Source of the DNA: SIG440 sp045587485
GTDB taxonomy: Bacteria; Bacillota; Clostridia; Monoglobales; Monoglobaceae
NCBI GenBank assembly: GCA_045587485.1
Contig: JAZNCI010000044.1
Coordinates: 3,046-67,045, forward strand
Length of the DNA: 64,000 nucleotides
Direction of reading: 5' to 3'
Below are positions 51,201-59,261 of the stretch, one piece after another (the stretch's first letter is position 1; the number at the start of each line of letters is the position of its first letter). Below the pieces are notes generated by a model. The model did no database searches and was not told the DNA's origin. It saw only the letters and a program-made list of their open reading frames with translations. A program made the translations under genes and the position numbers.

Positions 51201-53977
51201 TTTGTCAATGGTCTTTGCAGGGTGTCGTAGGTGTAGGTTACAGTGGATTCATTATTACCGCTACTTCGGGTAATTTCCTTAATCAGATTATTATAACCGT
51301 CATACCAATATTCTTTAATTTGATTCTGCCATCTATCAATGGCCTCCTCTAAAAGATTCCCTGAACCATCATAATAATAAATGAAATCTGTTCCTAAAGC
51401 ATCGGTTTTCGTTATTTCGGCATCTCCGTAATCGTATGATGTAGTTTCTACAGAACCATCAGGAGCAGTTGTCTTAATTACTCTGTTGAGTTCATCATAT
51501 TCGTACAATGTTGAATTTCCGTTAGCATCAGTAACCTCTGTAGGATTGCCTCTCCAATCATACTGATAGCTAACAGAGACATTCTTTGAAGAATCATCAT
51601 TATCTGTCACGCTATATACAGTTTCATTCATCAAATTGGAACCCGTGAATTGTCCGTTATACTGCGTATCTGTATACGAATAATCAGTACAAACATAATC
51701 GGTATCATTCAGGAATTCTTTTTTCTGAGTAATGTTTCCATAAGAATCATATGCATACTCTATTGTCTTCTTCAAAACATCATTTTCATATACTTTTTCG
51801 AATTGAACAGATAAACTATCCGATGTGGGAGTATATTCTTCAATAATGGTTGTTGCAGAATTCTGCTTATATGTCCTTTTCGTTGGATAATGATAGAAAG
51901 AATTATACTCATAAGAGATAGCTCTGTCACTATCTGAATTCGGTGTTACGCTTAATAAATCACCATAATCATCGCTGTCATAAGTGTATGCTTCATTGTA
52001 CTGCATATATTCAGTTGCAGATGCTGAGTCATAATTTTTAGTCAAGCTGTTTGTGACAAGACTTGTATCTTCGTTATAGGTATAGTTCACTGTTGTTTTG
52101 AAATCCACGCTACTTGACACACTGTTATCAAGAAGAATCGTTTGTGTATCTTCTATTCCTGTATAACGATATGTATAGGTGTTTGTAACAAGCTTGTCTG
52201 CCAAACCGCTTTTATCTCCAACTATATCCCTTGATACTATTCTAAAAGTTGCTGGTATCCTTTCAGTTCTTGTATATAATGGATATCCATCATATTCATT
52301 ATCATTATTGATAAAATATTGATAGTTATGCTCGTTCACTTCATACTGCACATTATTCTCATCACGGCGTACATCATCACACATATAATAAGCTTTGAAG
52401 AAAAGCATAGAACCTGTAGGTGTACAGTTTTTCAAAAATCTCGAATAATGGAATCTGCATTCTCTGCCATCTGGTTCGCGAGCTGAAGTTAAAAGAACAT
52501 AGCAATTTAATTTACCATTAATCTCTTCTATATTACCACTCGTTATATAACTATTTCCTGTGTTTGAATTTTTATAGTTGGAATATTCATTGTAAAAACT
52601 ATCATTTCTATCAAAGAAATTCACAGGAGCATCTAAACACGAATAAGTGTATCTGTATTGTTCCTCATCTGGTCTTGTAACGCTTTCAAGTACATATTCT
52701 TGAATGTCATCATCCAAAGAACGATTTGGAAGTTGTTTTAGCTGATATGTATATACAAGTGTATTAGATGCATCGGTTGGATCCTCAATCGTCAATGTAA
52801 TATTTTTATAAGTTATATTTGATGTCGTATAGTCACTACCATAATTTATCGTTATATTTCTCCCAACAGAATCTGTTATTCCAGTTAAAAATGGATATTT
52901 TCGTCTTGTTCCTTCTGTATCACGATAATATTCCCAATCACAATAGTATTTTATCTCGTTTGCAAACCTATCTTTTTGCAATAGCAATCTTCCATCATCA
53001 GCAAAATAAGATTTTGTTCCATCTTTTTCAGTCACGCAATACTTGGAATTATATCCATCATGTGTAACCGTATTGTCATAATCTAAAATGATATCATTTA
53101 AGGTATAGCCTAAAAGACCATTTTCACCACCATCAGACGATGTGTCAATTTCCCATACACCTTTTTCACCAAAATGCAGATATTCAAACCGACCATCTCC
53201 GTATCGCTTTTCGATATATGGGAAATCAAACTCCCAACCCGCACCTATGTTGCCATGTCTTTCGTTAGAGGTGTCCGGCAGAAGCCCGGTTTCATATTCT
53301 GGGGTGTATACATCAATATAAATCGTTTTTACACTAAAATTTTTGTAATTTGCCCAATAATATCCCACATTTGAAGTAGGGGCTGTTGCTGAAATATCCG
53401 GATTAGTACTATTTAAAGTATTCGCCAACGCAAGAGCATCACTTTCATTTGTAAAAAAGTCATTTTGCGTATACGCAGTTTCTGTATATTCAAATTCAGC
53501 CAAATTTAAGTATTTCTGTTTGCCTGTACTATAATCATAATAATTCGGATTAATACATACACTTTCTCCATAACCGGAATCTACCATTGTATTACTTCTA
53601 TCGGTTTTTTCGAAGTCTTTCTTGCCTGTTACCATATAGAAACGTGTAGACGTATACTTTGGCACTTCGATCACATATGGTTCATAAAGATTTGCAGAAA
53701 AAGAATTATACACTCTGGACACTTCCAGATTAAAACCATTCTTTCCGGGTAAAACAAAATCTGTAACTCTAACTGTTGCATTTCCCGTAGCAGGACTCAC
53801 ATAAAAATCATGTTTGCTTTTCTGTGGAGCCTGATTAATTCCTCCATTATTTACGGACTGAGGATAGTATTGATGATTATATAAATCTCGTTCCGCAGCC
53901 GTCATTGCGAATACATTAACAGATAACGCAACCGTAAAGAGCACAAATAATATAATAGGGTACAAAGTTTTCTTCAT
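48278..53977 (-). CDS. RHS/YD-repeat secreted protein, polymorphic-toxin candidate
   Basis: A 1,899-residue exported protein: signal peptide (1-24, VNVFA), an N-terminal region with SPATGNATVRV, many YD repeats, and the RHS core end NPFGYRGEYTDSESGLIYLRARMYDTSTGRF then NPIMYVDPWGL (about residue 1664). After the core comes a unique C-terminal domain of about 235 residues with QYHTSIIVFASEG and a GYNSNSFVHGLLNAAG motif near 1868, ending in PGWGKPLP. This shape (cage plus variable tip) is that of RHS toxins; the tip resembles papain-like/permuted folds only loosely and has Ser where Cys might be expected. Last but one gene of a four-gene operon. Confidence 0.85.
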   Translation of the reverse strand: MKKTLYPIILFVLFTVALSVNVFAMTAAERDLYNHQYYPQSVNNGGINQAPQKSKHDFYVSPATGNATVRVTDFVLPGKNGFNLEVSRVYNSFSANLYEPYVIEVPKYTSTRFYMVTGKKDFEKTDRSNTMVDSGYGESVCINPNYYDYSTGKQKYLNLAEFEYTETAYTQNDFFTNESDALALANTLNSTNPDISATAPTSNVGYYWANYKNFSVKTIYIDVYTPEYETGLLPDTSNERHGNIGAGWEFDFPYIEKRYGDGRFEYLHFGEKGVWEIDTSSDGGENGLLGYTLNDIILDYDNTVTHDGYNSKYCVTEKDGTKSYFADDGRLLLQKDRFANEIKYYCDWEYYRDTEGTRRKYPFLTGITDSVGRNITINYGSDYTTSNITYKNITLTIEDPTDASNTLVYTYQLKQLPNRSLDDDIQEYVLESVTRPDEEQYRYTYSCLDAPVNFFDRNDSFYNEYSNYKNSNTGNSYITSGNIEEINGKLNCYVLLTSAREPDGRECRFHYSRFLKNCTPTGSMLFFKAYYMCDDVRRDENNVQYEVNEHNYQYFINNDNEYDGYPLYTRTERIPATFRIVSRDIVGDKSGLADKLVTNTYTYRYTGIEDTQTILLDNSVSSSVDFKTTVNYTYNEDTSLVTNSLTKNYDSASATEYMQYNEAYTYDSDDYGDLLSVTPNSDSDRAISYEYNSFYHYPTKRTYKQNSATTIIEEYTPTSDSLSVQFEKVYENDVLKKTIEYAYDSYGNITQKKEFLNDTDYVCTDYSYTDTQYNGQFTGSNLMNETVYSVTDNDDSSKNVSVSYQYDWRGNPTEVTDANGNSTLYEYDELNRVIKTTAPDGSVETTSYDYGDAEITKTDALGTDFIYYYDGSGNLLEEAIDRWQNQIKEYWYDGYNNLIKEITRSSGNNESTVTYTYDTLQRPLTKELYDNAGTLMYKETYSYDVTADYRKETVTVVGGENNPSVVTSVYYDIYGNKIKTEVGNDYETYTSDYAGNITSVKSARANSEGWTETRQTAYDFMGNVVTETDEYGNSERAEYDQLGRLVKAYDKAGYATEYKYDNLGRVIEQKIPFEEKNGTVYYSTKQMWYDNNGNTVKERVYTNATGESSKYNEVKYTYDNRNRLVMTESNDGTNSNYVQNYYDAKGYLLRVYTGLHSPLTINGLDDVVANGDAEYAVAKYSYDNLGRLLTTTDALGNVESNTYDTANGLLLSSTDRNGNTFNFTYDGSGKVKSKALSDGTNAETTVYGLTGQVLSKQNSTTTIGYVYNDKGQLVSESNSAAGTIKTFAYDANGNRTGFTLTRNGAAEISQSYTYDLLNRLTSVSENGAVIASYSYDANDNRTQTTVTGGETTNYAYNIANMLTSQTTGDKLSEQYTYYLNGNQKSKTSNGNTTNYEYDKMNRLISENDTDYSFDDFGNRISMTDGTVTTSYTYDLNNRLSESNEVNGDITTNTKFFYDNNGNQTTKAVMVNQPYAEGMSGDYTISNISDSFVALFEYNCYNQLIGVDTDGVISSYAYAPDGLRHSKTVGGNTITFVYDNANVVEEITSDGTNKYYRGVEIIKNDDNLYYLYNGQGDVAFLIDSNGTSIADYVFDAYGNQSEENTIYNPFGYRGEYTDSESGLIYLRARMYDTSTGRFINEDPIKDGLNWYVYCSNNPIMYVDPWGLAWTDEDQSTYDALGGFWSKEARNFKKEIDGATKDWEDAKGDIYKENNARYRAVVARQKAYANGYIDDFDYTRGQGVMTFVGVHAVIWNDINTRQYHTSIIVFASEGSPLYTNENFVNSAYGGKLKYATLGAGDDNGVLRSRPNREKDVILDIKKEMINLNVNSLDAINNLFVLESKFRLSSSVSYNMIPAISKGYNSNSFVHGLLNAAGISIHNNPQKSVPGWGKPLPTSYFD

Positions 53978-53995
53978 TACGGTTCACCTCGCAAT

Positions 53996-54862
53996 CTACT
54001 GTGCTTTTACTTCTTCGACTTGTTTTCTATATTCCTCCACCGGAATGTTTAACAACTCTGCTGTAGCGGATACCCAATCATCATTCTTTAATTTTGATGC
54101 AACAACTTTATCAAGCGGCACATTATTGCCTTTAGCAATATATTTTGCTTGAAACATATCCATTGGATTTGTCATACCCTGAGCTTCACAGTAAGCAATT
54201 TCTTCATCGGTAATACCGCTTTGTTTTCTGTGTCTATTTCTAACATCGGTTCTTAACTGTTTTACCTGCATAAGTATTTGTCCAATTGTTACATCATCGC
54301 CGCCTTTAATTTCTGAATATGCCTTCAAATATTCGCTTTCAGACATATCAGTCATAACGTATGCGGTATCCAATTCAGATATTTTATCGTTCTGTTCTTT
54401 TTTCTCTGCAATTATCTCTTCTGTTGTTTTTCCTGATTGATATTGCTCCCAAGCATAGTCGAAGTCAATATCCATTATATTCATTCGATTAATGAAGTAG
54501 TTTATTTCCTGTCGTGTCATCGTTTCCTTCATAACTGCCATAAATTCATTCGGAACTCTATCAAGAATTGCCTGCCATTCAGCTTGAGCTTTCATATGAT
54601 TCTCATAATCAGTTTCATTAATGCCATATGCTTCTCTTACTTTTTTCCAATCTCCAAGCTCTTCATATTTTTGTATAACAAAGTCAGGTACACTTTCCTC
54701 TGACAAAGCTGTTATAGCATCTATTTCTGCAAAATCTTGCTCGGTATATCCTCTTTTTATCAATATCTGTCCATTTCTGTCATCTGCAGATATGGCAAAC
54801 ACTGTTACAGTTGTTGCCACAACTAACAGTAGTGATAATAAAATTGCTATTCTTTTTTTCAT
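53996..54862 (-). CDS. Secreted helical protein of unknown function
   Basis: A 288-residue protein with a signal peptide (about 1-23) and then a mostly helical, acidic sequence. Two segments look alike: VPDFVIQKYEELGDWKKVREAYGI (about 58-81) and the VPLDKVVASKLKNDDWVSATAELLNI region near 244-269, which suggests an internal duplication. No family recognised. It is tightly packed before the RHS gene (18 bases) and after the next gene (15 bases), so it may assist export or folding of the RHS protein. Confidence 0.6.
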   Translation of the reverse strand: MKKRIAILLSLLLVVATTVTVFAISADDRNGQILIKRGYTEQDFAEIDAITALSEESVPDFVIQKYEELGDWKKVREAYGINETDYENHMKAQAEWQAILDRVPNEFMAVMKETMTRQEINYFINRMNIMDIDFDYAWEQYQSGKTTEEIIAEKKEQNDKISELDTAYVMTDMSESEYLKAYSEIKGGDDVTIGQILMQVKQLRTDVRNRHRKQSGITDEEIAYCEAQGMTNPMDMFQAKYIAKGNNVPLDKVVASKLKNDDWVSATAELLNIPVEEYRKQVEEVKAQ

Positions 54863-54877
54863 AATAAACTATTCCTC

Positions 54878-55987
54878 CTATTGAATTGTATAAATAATTA
54901 CTTCATCGGTTAAATCCGAAAGTGCTTTAAATTTTACTAAATTTGTTATGCCTGTATTTCTTCCAGATTCAAGATTAAATTTGTATTCTATCTTTCCGGC
55001 TGATAAATCAGCATTTTGAACTGTGATATTTGTATTTGTAATTTCTCCTGATGTAAGTTCTTTATTATATGTGAAACCACACAAATCAACAGGAGTGATT
55101 TTTGTTGAATCATATTTTAGTGTATGTACTGCATCTGTATTTGTACCTTTAACTGTTGTTGCGTTCATATATACATTAAAACCTACATTTGCGGTTGATG
55201 TGATATACATATATTTCTCACGGGTATAGTCATCTAAATCAGCTACTTGCTTTGCACTTCCAATAGGTCTTAAGGTACTCATCCCGTCCAAAACCATCAG
55301 TTTCACAGTATAATCCTCATGGTTATTGGGGATAGGAAGAACAATGTTATCCGTATAGCTCTCTAAAGCATTAACACTCAAACTTTGTGTCTTGATATCA
55401 CTTAATCTACCATTTTCATATAATGCAGCTATAAGTGATACGGTATCATTTTCTGAGTTGCCGTTATATACATTGTAGTCAATATCCATACTTAAACTGC
55501 CGTCAGAAATAATGCTGTAAGTTACATCATATTCAATAAGCTGTGTAGTGCTTATTGTTAATACTTGTTCCGCATTTTCAGTTCTTATTGAGTTCAAGTC
55601 ATCAGCATTTTGATTTTCGGGTGTATTATCCTCCTCGGGCTTTTCTGCAAGCAATACAAAATAGCTATTTTTAGTCTGCCAGTCATATAAAATCAGTGGT
55701 TTATTATCTGAAAAATCAATATTTATCCATCTACCGCCATCATATTCGCCAAACAGTCCTGAATAAAAATGACTTGCCGTTCCGTCCGGAGCTATTTTGG
55801 TTACTTCTACCCATAAATCAGAAAAGTCATTTTCTGTATTTATTTCTTTGGGCGTAAGTGTTGTTTCACCTGTTTTTAAATCAAGTGATGCATCAAAATA
55901 TAAATTAAGCAATTCCTCCGCATTTACAGAAACTAATAACATTGATAAAACAAGAACTGCTGCTATAAATCTTTTCATAATCTTCAT
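54878..55987 (-). CDS. Secreted beta-rich protein, possible cohesin-like C-terminus
   Basis: A 369-residue exported protein. Signal peptide 1-23 (LLVSVNA), a middle beta-rich part and a C-terminal about 110 residues (from ITSTANVGFNVYMNAT) that has the strand pattern of cohesin-like domains (a weak match by eye). First gene of the operon that includes the RHS gene; AGGAG precedes ATG 55987. Role unknown; surface display or adhesion is plausible. Confidence 0.5.
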   Translation of the reverse strand: MKIMKRFIAAVLVLSMLLVSVNAEELLNLYFDASLDLKTGETTLTPKEINTENDFSDLWVEVTKIAPDGTASHFYSGLFGEYDGGRWINIDFSDNKPLILYDWQTKNSYFVLLAEKPEEDNTPENQNADDLNSIRTENAEQVLTISTTQLIEYDVTYSIISDGSLSMDIDYNVYNGNSENDTVSLIAALYENGRLSDIKTQSLSVNALESYTDNIVLPIPNNHEDYTVKLMVLDGMSTLRPIGSAKQVADLDDYTREKYMYITSTANVGFNVYMNATTVKGTNTDAVHTLKYDSTKITPVDLCGFTYNKELTSGEITNTNITVQNADLSAGKIEYKFNLESGRNTGITNLVKFKALSDLTDEVIIYTIQ

Positions 55988-56115
55988 CTTTTGTAATCTC
56001 CTGTAGATATTAATAACATTTTTATTTTTTTATGGTTTAACCATCCACGATTTCTTACAATTTCTATCTCTATATATCTCACCTACTTATTTACCACAAA
56101 TTGCCTTTTTATTTT

Positions 56116-56144
56116 ATTATACTTATTTCTCCGCATATAATCAA
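56116..56144 (-). promoter_or_regulatory. Promoter of the RHS operon
   Basis: On the minus strand, TTGATT (56144-56139), a 17-base spacer and TATAAT (56121-56116), leaving a leader of about 120 bases. Confidence 0.65.
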
Positions 56145-56163
56145 CCTTTTTATTTCCCAATAC

Positions 56164-56205
56164 ACAAAAAATAATAGCCACCATCAAAACGACGATAGCT
56201 ATTAT
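56164..56205 (-). terminator. Terminator of the recombinase operon
   Basis: On the minus strand an imperfect stem ATAATAGC ... GCTATTAT followed by a run of six T. It separates the recombinase unit from the RHS operon promoter. Confidence 0.65.
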
Positions 56206-56211
56206 ATAAAA

Positions 56212-56337
56212 CTACTTTTTCTTATTTTTCAACGGATTTTTAACCCCACGGCTGACAAGATAAACCGAGGCAGCAAGTATTGCTCCCTCGGCAAAGCTTG
56301 CAAGTTTTGTGCCGACTACTGCAAATAATATAGGCAT
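56212..56337 (-). CDS. Small membrane peptide, 41 residues
   Basis: MPILFAVVGTKLASFAEGAI followed by ILAASVYLV and a basic tail ending KNKKK. A single membrane helix. AGGGGTG precedes ATG 56337. It follows the 25-residue peptide and the recombinase. Similar tiny membrane ORFs occur in the second recombinase module at 63575. Function unknown. Confidence 0.5.
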   Translation of the reverse strand: MPILFAVVGTKLASFAEGAILAASVYLVSRGVKNPLKNKKK

Positions 56338-56353
56338 ATCGGTCACCCCTTTT

Positions 56354-56431
56354 TTATGCCCATACCTTACGGTTCTCCATAAGGCACAGTATTGTTAATG
56401 TCAATCCAAATCCAAGTAATGTCCAACCCAT
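56354..56431 (-). CDS. Small membrane peptide, 25 residues
   Basis: MGWTLLGFGLTLTILCLMEN, then RKVWA: one hydrophobic helix and a short basic tail. Its ATG overlaps the recombinase stop codon (TAATG), a coupling junction. No family recognised. Confidence 0.45.
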   Translation of the reverse strand: MGWTLLGFGLTLTILCLMENRKVWA

Positions 56432-56982
56432 TACATCATATCCTTCACTTTCCTATAGAATGTACTTGATTTCATATCAAGCCGTTTCATTGCCTCAACG
56501 GCGGTTATACTGCCGTTTTTCCATAGCGACACAACCGACCGAAACTCCGGTCGTTCAATTGGCTTTCTGCCTTTATATACTCCATTTTCTTTGGCTATGG
56601 CAATACCCTCCTTTTGTCTTTGTAAAATATATTCCCGTTCAAGCTCTGCCACCGCACCGAATACTGTCAGCATAAACTTTCCTGTAGGCGTGGTGGTATC
56701 AATAGCTTCTTTCTTTGAAATAAACTCCACTTGCTTTTCGTTCAGCTTTTCAACAAGGTCAAGTAAGTCCCTTGTATTTCTTGCAAAACGGCTGATTGAT
56801 TCTACAATGACCGTATCGCCATGGCGGACATAATTCATCATCCTCTTTAGCTCGGGTCTGTCGGTGTTCTTACCGCTTATTCGGTCTATATAAACCTCGT
56901 CAACCTCTAATTCCTGCATCAGCACCTCCTGACGAGCAATGTTCTGGTCGGCAGTGCTTATTCTTATATATCCAATTTTCAA
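56431..56982 (-). CDS. Small serine recombinase (resolvase/invertase)
   Basis: A 183-residue serine recombinase. The catalytic Ser10 is in KIGYIRISTADQN, the conserved IDRISGKNTDRPEL and ESISRFARNTRDLL blocks follow, and a C-terminal helix-turn-helix (about 140-183) binds DNA. The start is TTG 56982, seven bases after GGAG. It is 118 bases after the class II amidotransferase gene and coupled to a small peptide. It could act on inverted or direct sites nearby; none is evident between 55988 and 57100. Confidence 0.88.
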   Translation of the reverse strand: MKIGYIRISTADQNIARQEVLMQELEVDEVYIDRISGKNTDRPELKRMMNYVRHGDTVIVESISRFARNTRDLLDLVEKLNEKQVEFISKKEAIDTTTPTGKFMLTVFGAVAELEREYILQRQKEGIAIAKENGVYKGRKPIERPEFRSVVSLWKNGSITAVEAMKRLDMKSSTFYRKVKDMM

Positions 56983-57044
56983 ATATAGACTCCTTTCCCA
57001 ATAGGGTTGTAATTTTAAATGGCATATCCCAAATTAAGTAAACC

Positions 57045-57079
57045 AACCCTAACGGGACACTTTTCCCATGTCCCGTTAG
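57045..57079 (-). terminator. Hairpin after the amidotransferase gene
   Basis: An 11-bp perfect stem CTAACGGGACA (57049-57059)/TGTCCCGTTAG (57069-57079), with a further TAGGGTTG/CAACCCTA inverted pair beside it. The exit is GT-rich rather than a T-run, so termination may be weak. Confidence 0.45.
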
Positions 57080-57100
57080 AGTGTACCCTAATGAAACATT

Positions 57101-58021
57101 TTACTCGCAGCAATATATGTATTCCTCTATTTCTTCAACAGTAAAACCATTGCTGAGCAGATTATCAATATCATCTGCCGTATAACCATGATATACCGCC
57201 ACAGATTTAAGATCATCTATATACGCTGTTCTTTCCTTTTTTGATGTTATTCCATATTCCCACCAGTTGAACCGACCCGAATATCCGTAAATGTCATACT
57301 CGAACTCACTGCGGTTTATCTGCCCATTGGGTAATATGCTTATAATTTCACCGTCTTTTATAGCAAGTTCTTCAAATCGACCCTTTTTAATGGCATCAAA
57401 AAGCTTGGTGTCAACCAAGGATTTATATAATATTTCATCTGTCGATGCATATATATACAGCTTGTAGTCAGGTAAATGTATTATTGAAAGTGGACTGTCG
57501 CCTTTGATTAACCACAATTTATCTTGGCTATCAAGAATAGAAAAGGAAAAGCTACCCTCAACCTGCTCTGCCATATATTTTATACTTTCTGTTGAAAGAA
57601 TCTTCTTTTTCTCAATAAGCTGAACCGCCACATAGCTGTCAGTTTCTATTTTGCTTTTAGGCAGCTTGAGTTTCTTCTGCAGTTCACGGTCATTTATTAA
57701 AACGCCATTATGTGCAAGGGCAAAGCCCCTGTTTTGACACTGTCCCGAAAATGGATGGTTATTATGATTTCTTTTATGGCTGCCTTGGGTCGAATGGCGG
57801 GTATGCCCAAGCATAGATACAATATTGTCGGGATGCTTGAAATCTATTAATGCTGCAGAGCGTGACTCTTTATGTATAACCAATTTGCCGTTGTGGTTAT
57901 AGGCTATCCCTGCAGCATCAGTACCCCTTGCTATTGCTTGTCGGGCAAGACTGTTTGTGAGTGCCGAGATATTTTTAATTGGCTCACCGCTATAATTATA
58001 AAAACCAAACAGACAACACAT
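57101..58021 (-). CDS. Class II glutamine amidotransferase with UBA-like tail
   Basis: A 306-residue GATase-II domain protein. After removal of Met1, Cys2 is the N-terminal nucleophile (MCCLFGFYN). RGTDAAGIAYN, GHTRHSTQGS, NHPF and LAHNGVLIND match the glutaminase site, so it should release ammonia from glutamine. Usual acceptor domains (isomerase, synthetase) are lacking; instead the C-terminal about 45 residues (YIDDLKSVAVYHGYTADDID ... VEEIEEYIYC) form a UBA-like helical tail. Its start is adjacent to the amidoligase stop, so ammonia delivery to that ligase is likely. Confidence 0.9.
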   Translation of the reverse strand: MCCLFGFYNYSGEPIKNISALTNSLARQAIARGTDAAGIAYNHNGKLVIHKESRSAALIDFKHPDNIVSMLGHTRHSTQGSHKRNHNNHPFSGQCQNRGFALAHNGVLINDRELQKKLKLPKSKIETDSYVAVQLIEKKKILSTESIKYMAEQVEGSFSFSILDSQDKLWLIKGDSPLSIIHLPDYKLYIYASTDEILYKSLVDTKLFDAIKKGRFEELAIKDGEIISILPNGQINRSEFEYDIYGYSGRFNWWEYGITSKKERTAYIDDLKSVAVYHGYTADDIDNLLSNGFTVEEIEEYIYCCE

Positions 58022-59131
58022 TTATATCACCTCGGCTTCCTCGATTGGCTCATTTACATATAGTCGTTTTGCTTTCAAATACTCAATCAACTCTGCTTTC
58101 TTAGGAAGTACCATTGCCGCAAAGTTTGACCAGGACATTCCTTCCAATTCCTTATCCGATAAATTGATTGCATAGGTGCAAATTTCGTCAATGATTTGAA
58201 GGGTTGCCACAAAGGTTTTGTAATTAAGCGTTCCCCGGAACAGCCTGAATTCCACGGTGTCGCAGTTTTCAAGATTAACAGCCACATATCTGCCAAGCCG
58301 TCTGCTTTTTGCATTTTTATAAGTATCCTGAGCCGTTGTAAGAATTCCATAGCGACTTGCCCAGCGGTTTATATTTTCCTCTGTCCGCCTTGAAAATTTA
58401 AGCAGCTCATTCCAATGGTTTTCCACAAAATACACTATCCTTGATATAACCGCCTCTTGCTCTTCATAGGTCTTGCCAAACGCACGTCGGCTTACGTGGA
58501 TATGCAAACCACAGGTTTGTGTCTGGTGGGAGCGATAACCCATTTCCGATGCTGTTTCAAAAATCTCTCTCCAGTTCATCTTGTTTAAGTGATATTTAAG
58601 ACTCATTGGATGGCTTACCATTTCAAAGCCGTCATTTATGCTGCCGTCGTGTTTGCAGTAGATATGTTCTGCGGAGCGGTTTGCCACATCAAGAATTTTC
58701 TCTGCATTACGGTTATCCTCGCCGCCTTTGTCTATTTCAAGTTCTACCCCCATAAACAAAGGACCCGAACCGTAGAATATCGGTTCGGGCTTATAGTTAT
58801 ACGATTTGATTGCCGCATTTATTCTGCTGTCATAACAACTTTGACAGTACGGATAATCCGAATCATCAGATTCATAATTTGCATCATCATTATGTATCAG
58901 CCTTCCACAAGCTTCGCAGGTTGTGTAGTTGTATTCATAGCACCTGTTGCATAGTGTAATACCGTCATCCCCTTGCGCATCTGCCTCCCAAATCCTTTCG
59001 CCGCAACAGTCACAGGTTGTTGTACTCTCATCAAAGCATTGCTGACACATTATCTTGCCGTCAAATTCACAAGTTTCGTCTTCTCTCAGCTCTGCTCCGC
59101 AAACAGAGCATAATTTCTTTTCGTTTTTCAT
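58022..59131 (-). CDS. Amidoligase-family protein with N-terminal zinc ribbons
   Basis: A 369-residue protein. The first about 110 residues hold at least five CxxC pairs (CSVCG, CQQC, CDCCG, CNRC, CEACG, CQSC), as zinc-binding treble-clef units. The C-terminal domain resembles the amidoligase (COOH-NH2 ligase) group of the glutamine-synthetase fold: GVELEIDKGG, HDGSINDGFEMVSHPM, CGLHIHVSR, and TVEFRLFRGTLN. It would join a carboxylate to an amine with ATP. GGAGGA precedes ATG 59131, and the amidotransferase starts at its stop codon. Confidence 0.8.
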   Translation of the reverse strand: MKNEKKLCSVCGAELREDETCEFDGKIMCQQCFDESTTTCDCCGERIWEADAQGDDGITLCNRCYEYNYTTCEACGRLIHNDDANYESDDSDYPYCQSCYDSRINAAIKSYNYKPEPIFYGSGPLFMGVELEIDKGGEDNRNAEKILDVANRSAEHIYCKHDGSINDGFEMVSHPMSLKYHLNKMNWREIFETASEMGYRSHQTQTCGLHIHVSRRAFGKTYEEQEAVISRIVYFVENHWNELLKFSRRTEENINRWASRYGILTTAQDTYKNAKSRRLGRYVAVNLENCDTVEFRLFRGTLNYKTFVATLQIIDEICTYAINLSDKELEGMSWSNFAAMVLPKKAELIEYLKAKRLYVNEPIEEAEVI

Positions 59132-59162
59132 ATTTGGTTCCTCCAATACTTAAATATACATA

Positions 59163-59192
59163 ACAAAAAAGAAGTACCCGAAGATACTTCTT
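59163..59192 (-). terminator. Terminator after the MORN gene
   Basis: On the minus strand AAGAAGTA pairs with TACTTCTT around an 8-base loop, then a run of six T. It separates the MORN operon from the amidoligase gene. Confidence 0.7.
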
Positions 59193-59261
59193 AAATGTTA
59201 TACACGGATATAATATGTGGTTAAAATTATTAAATCACACATCAATGGCATTGAGTTAAAT

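Noticed and set aside
56101..56155. Invertible promoter at the first recombinase
   Set aside because: The short CCTTTTTATTT copies around the RHS-operon promoter are direct, not inverted, and AT-rich; no inverted repeats were found there.
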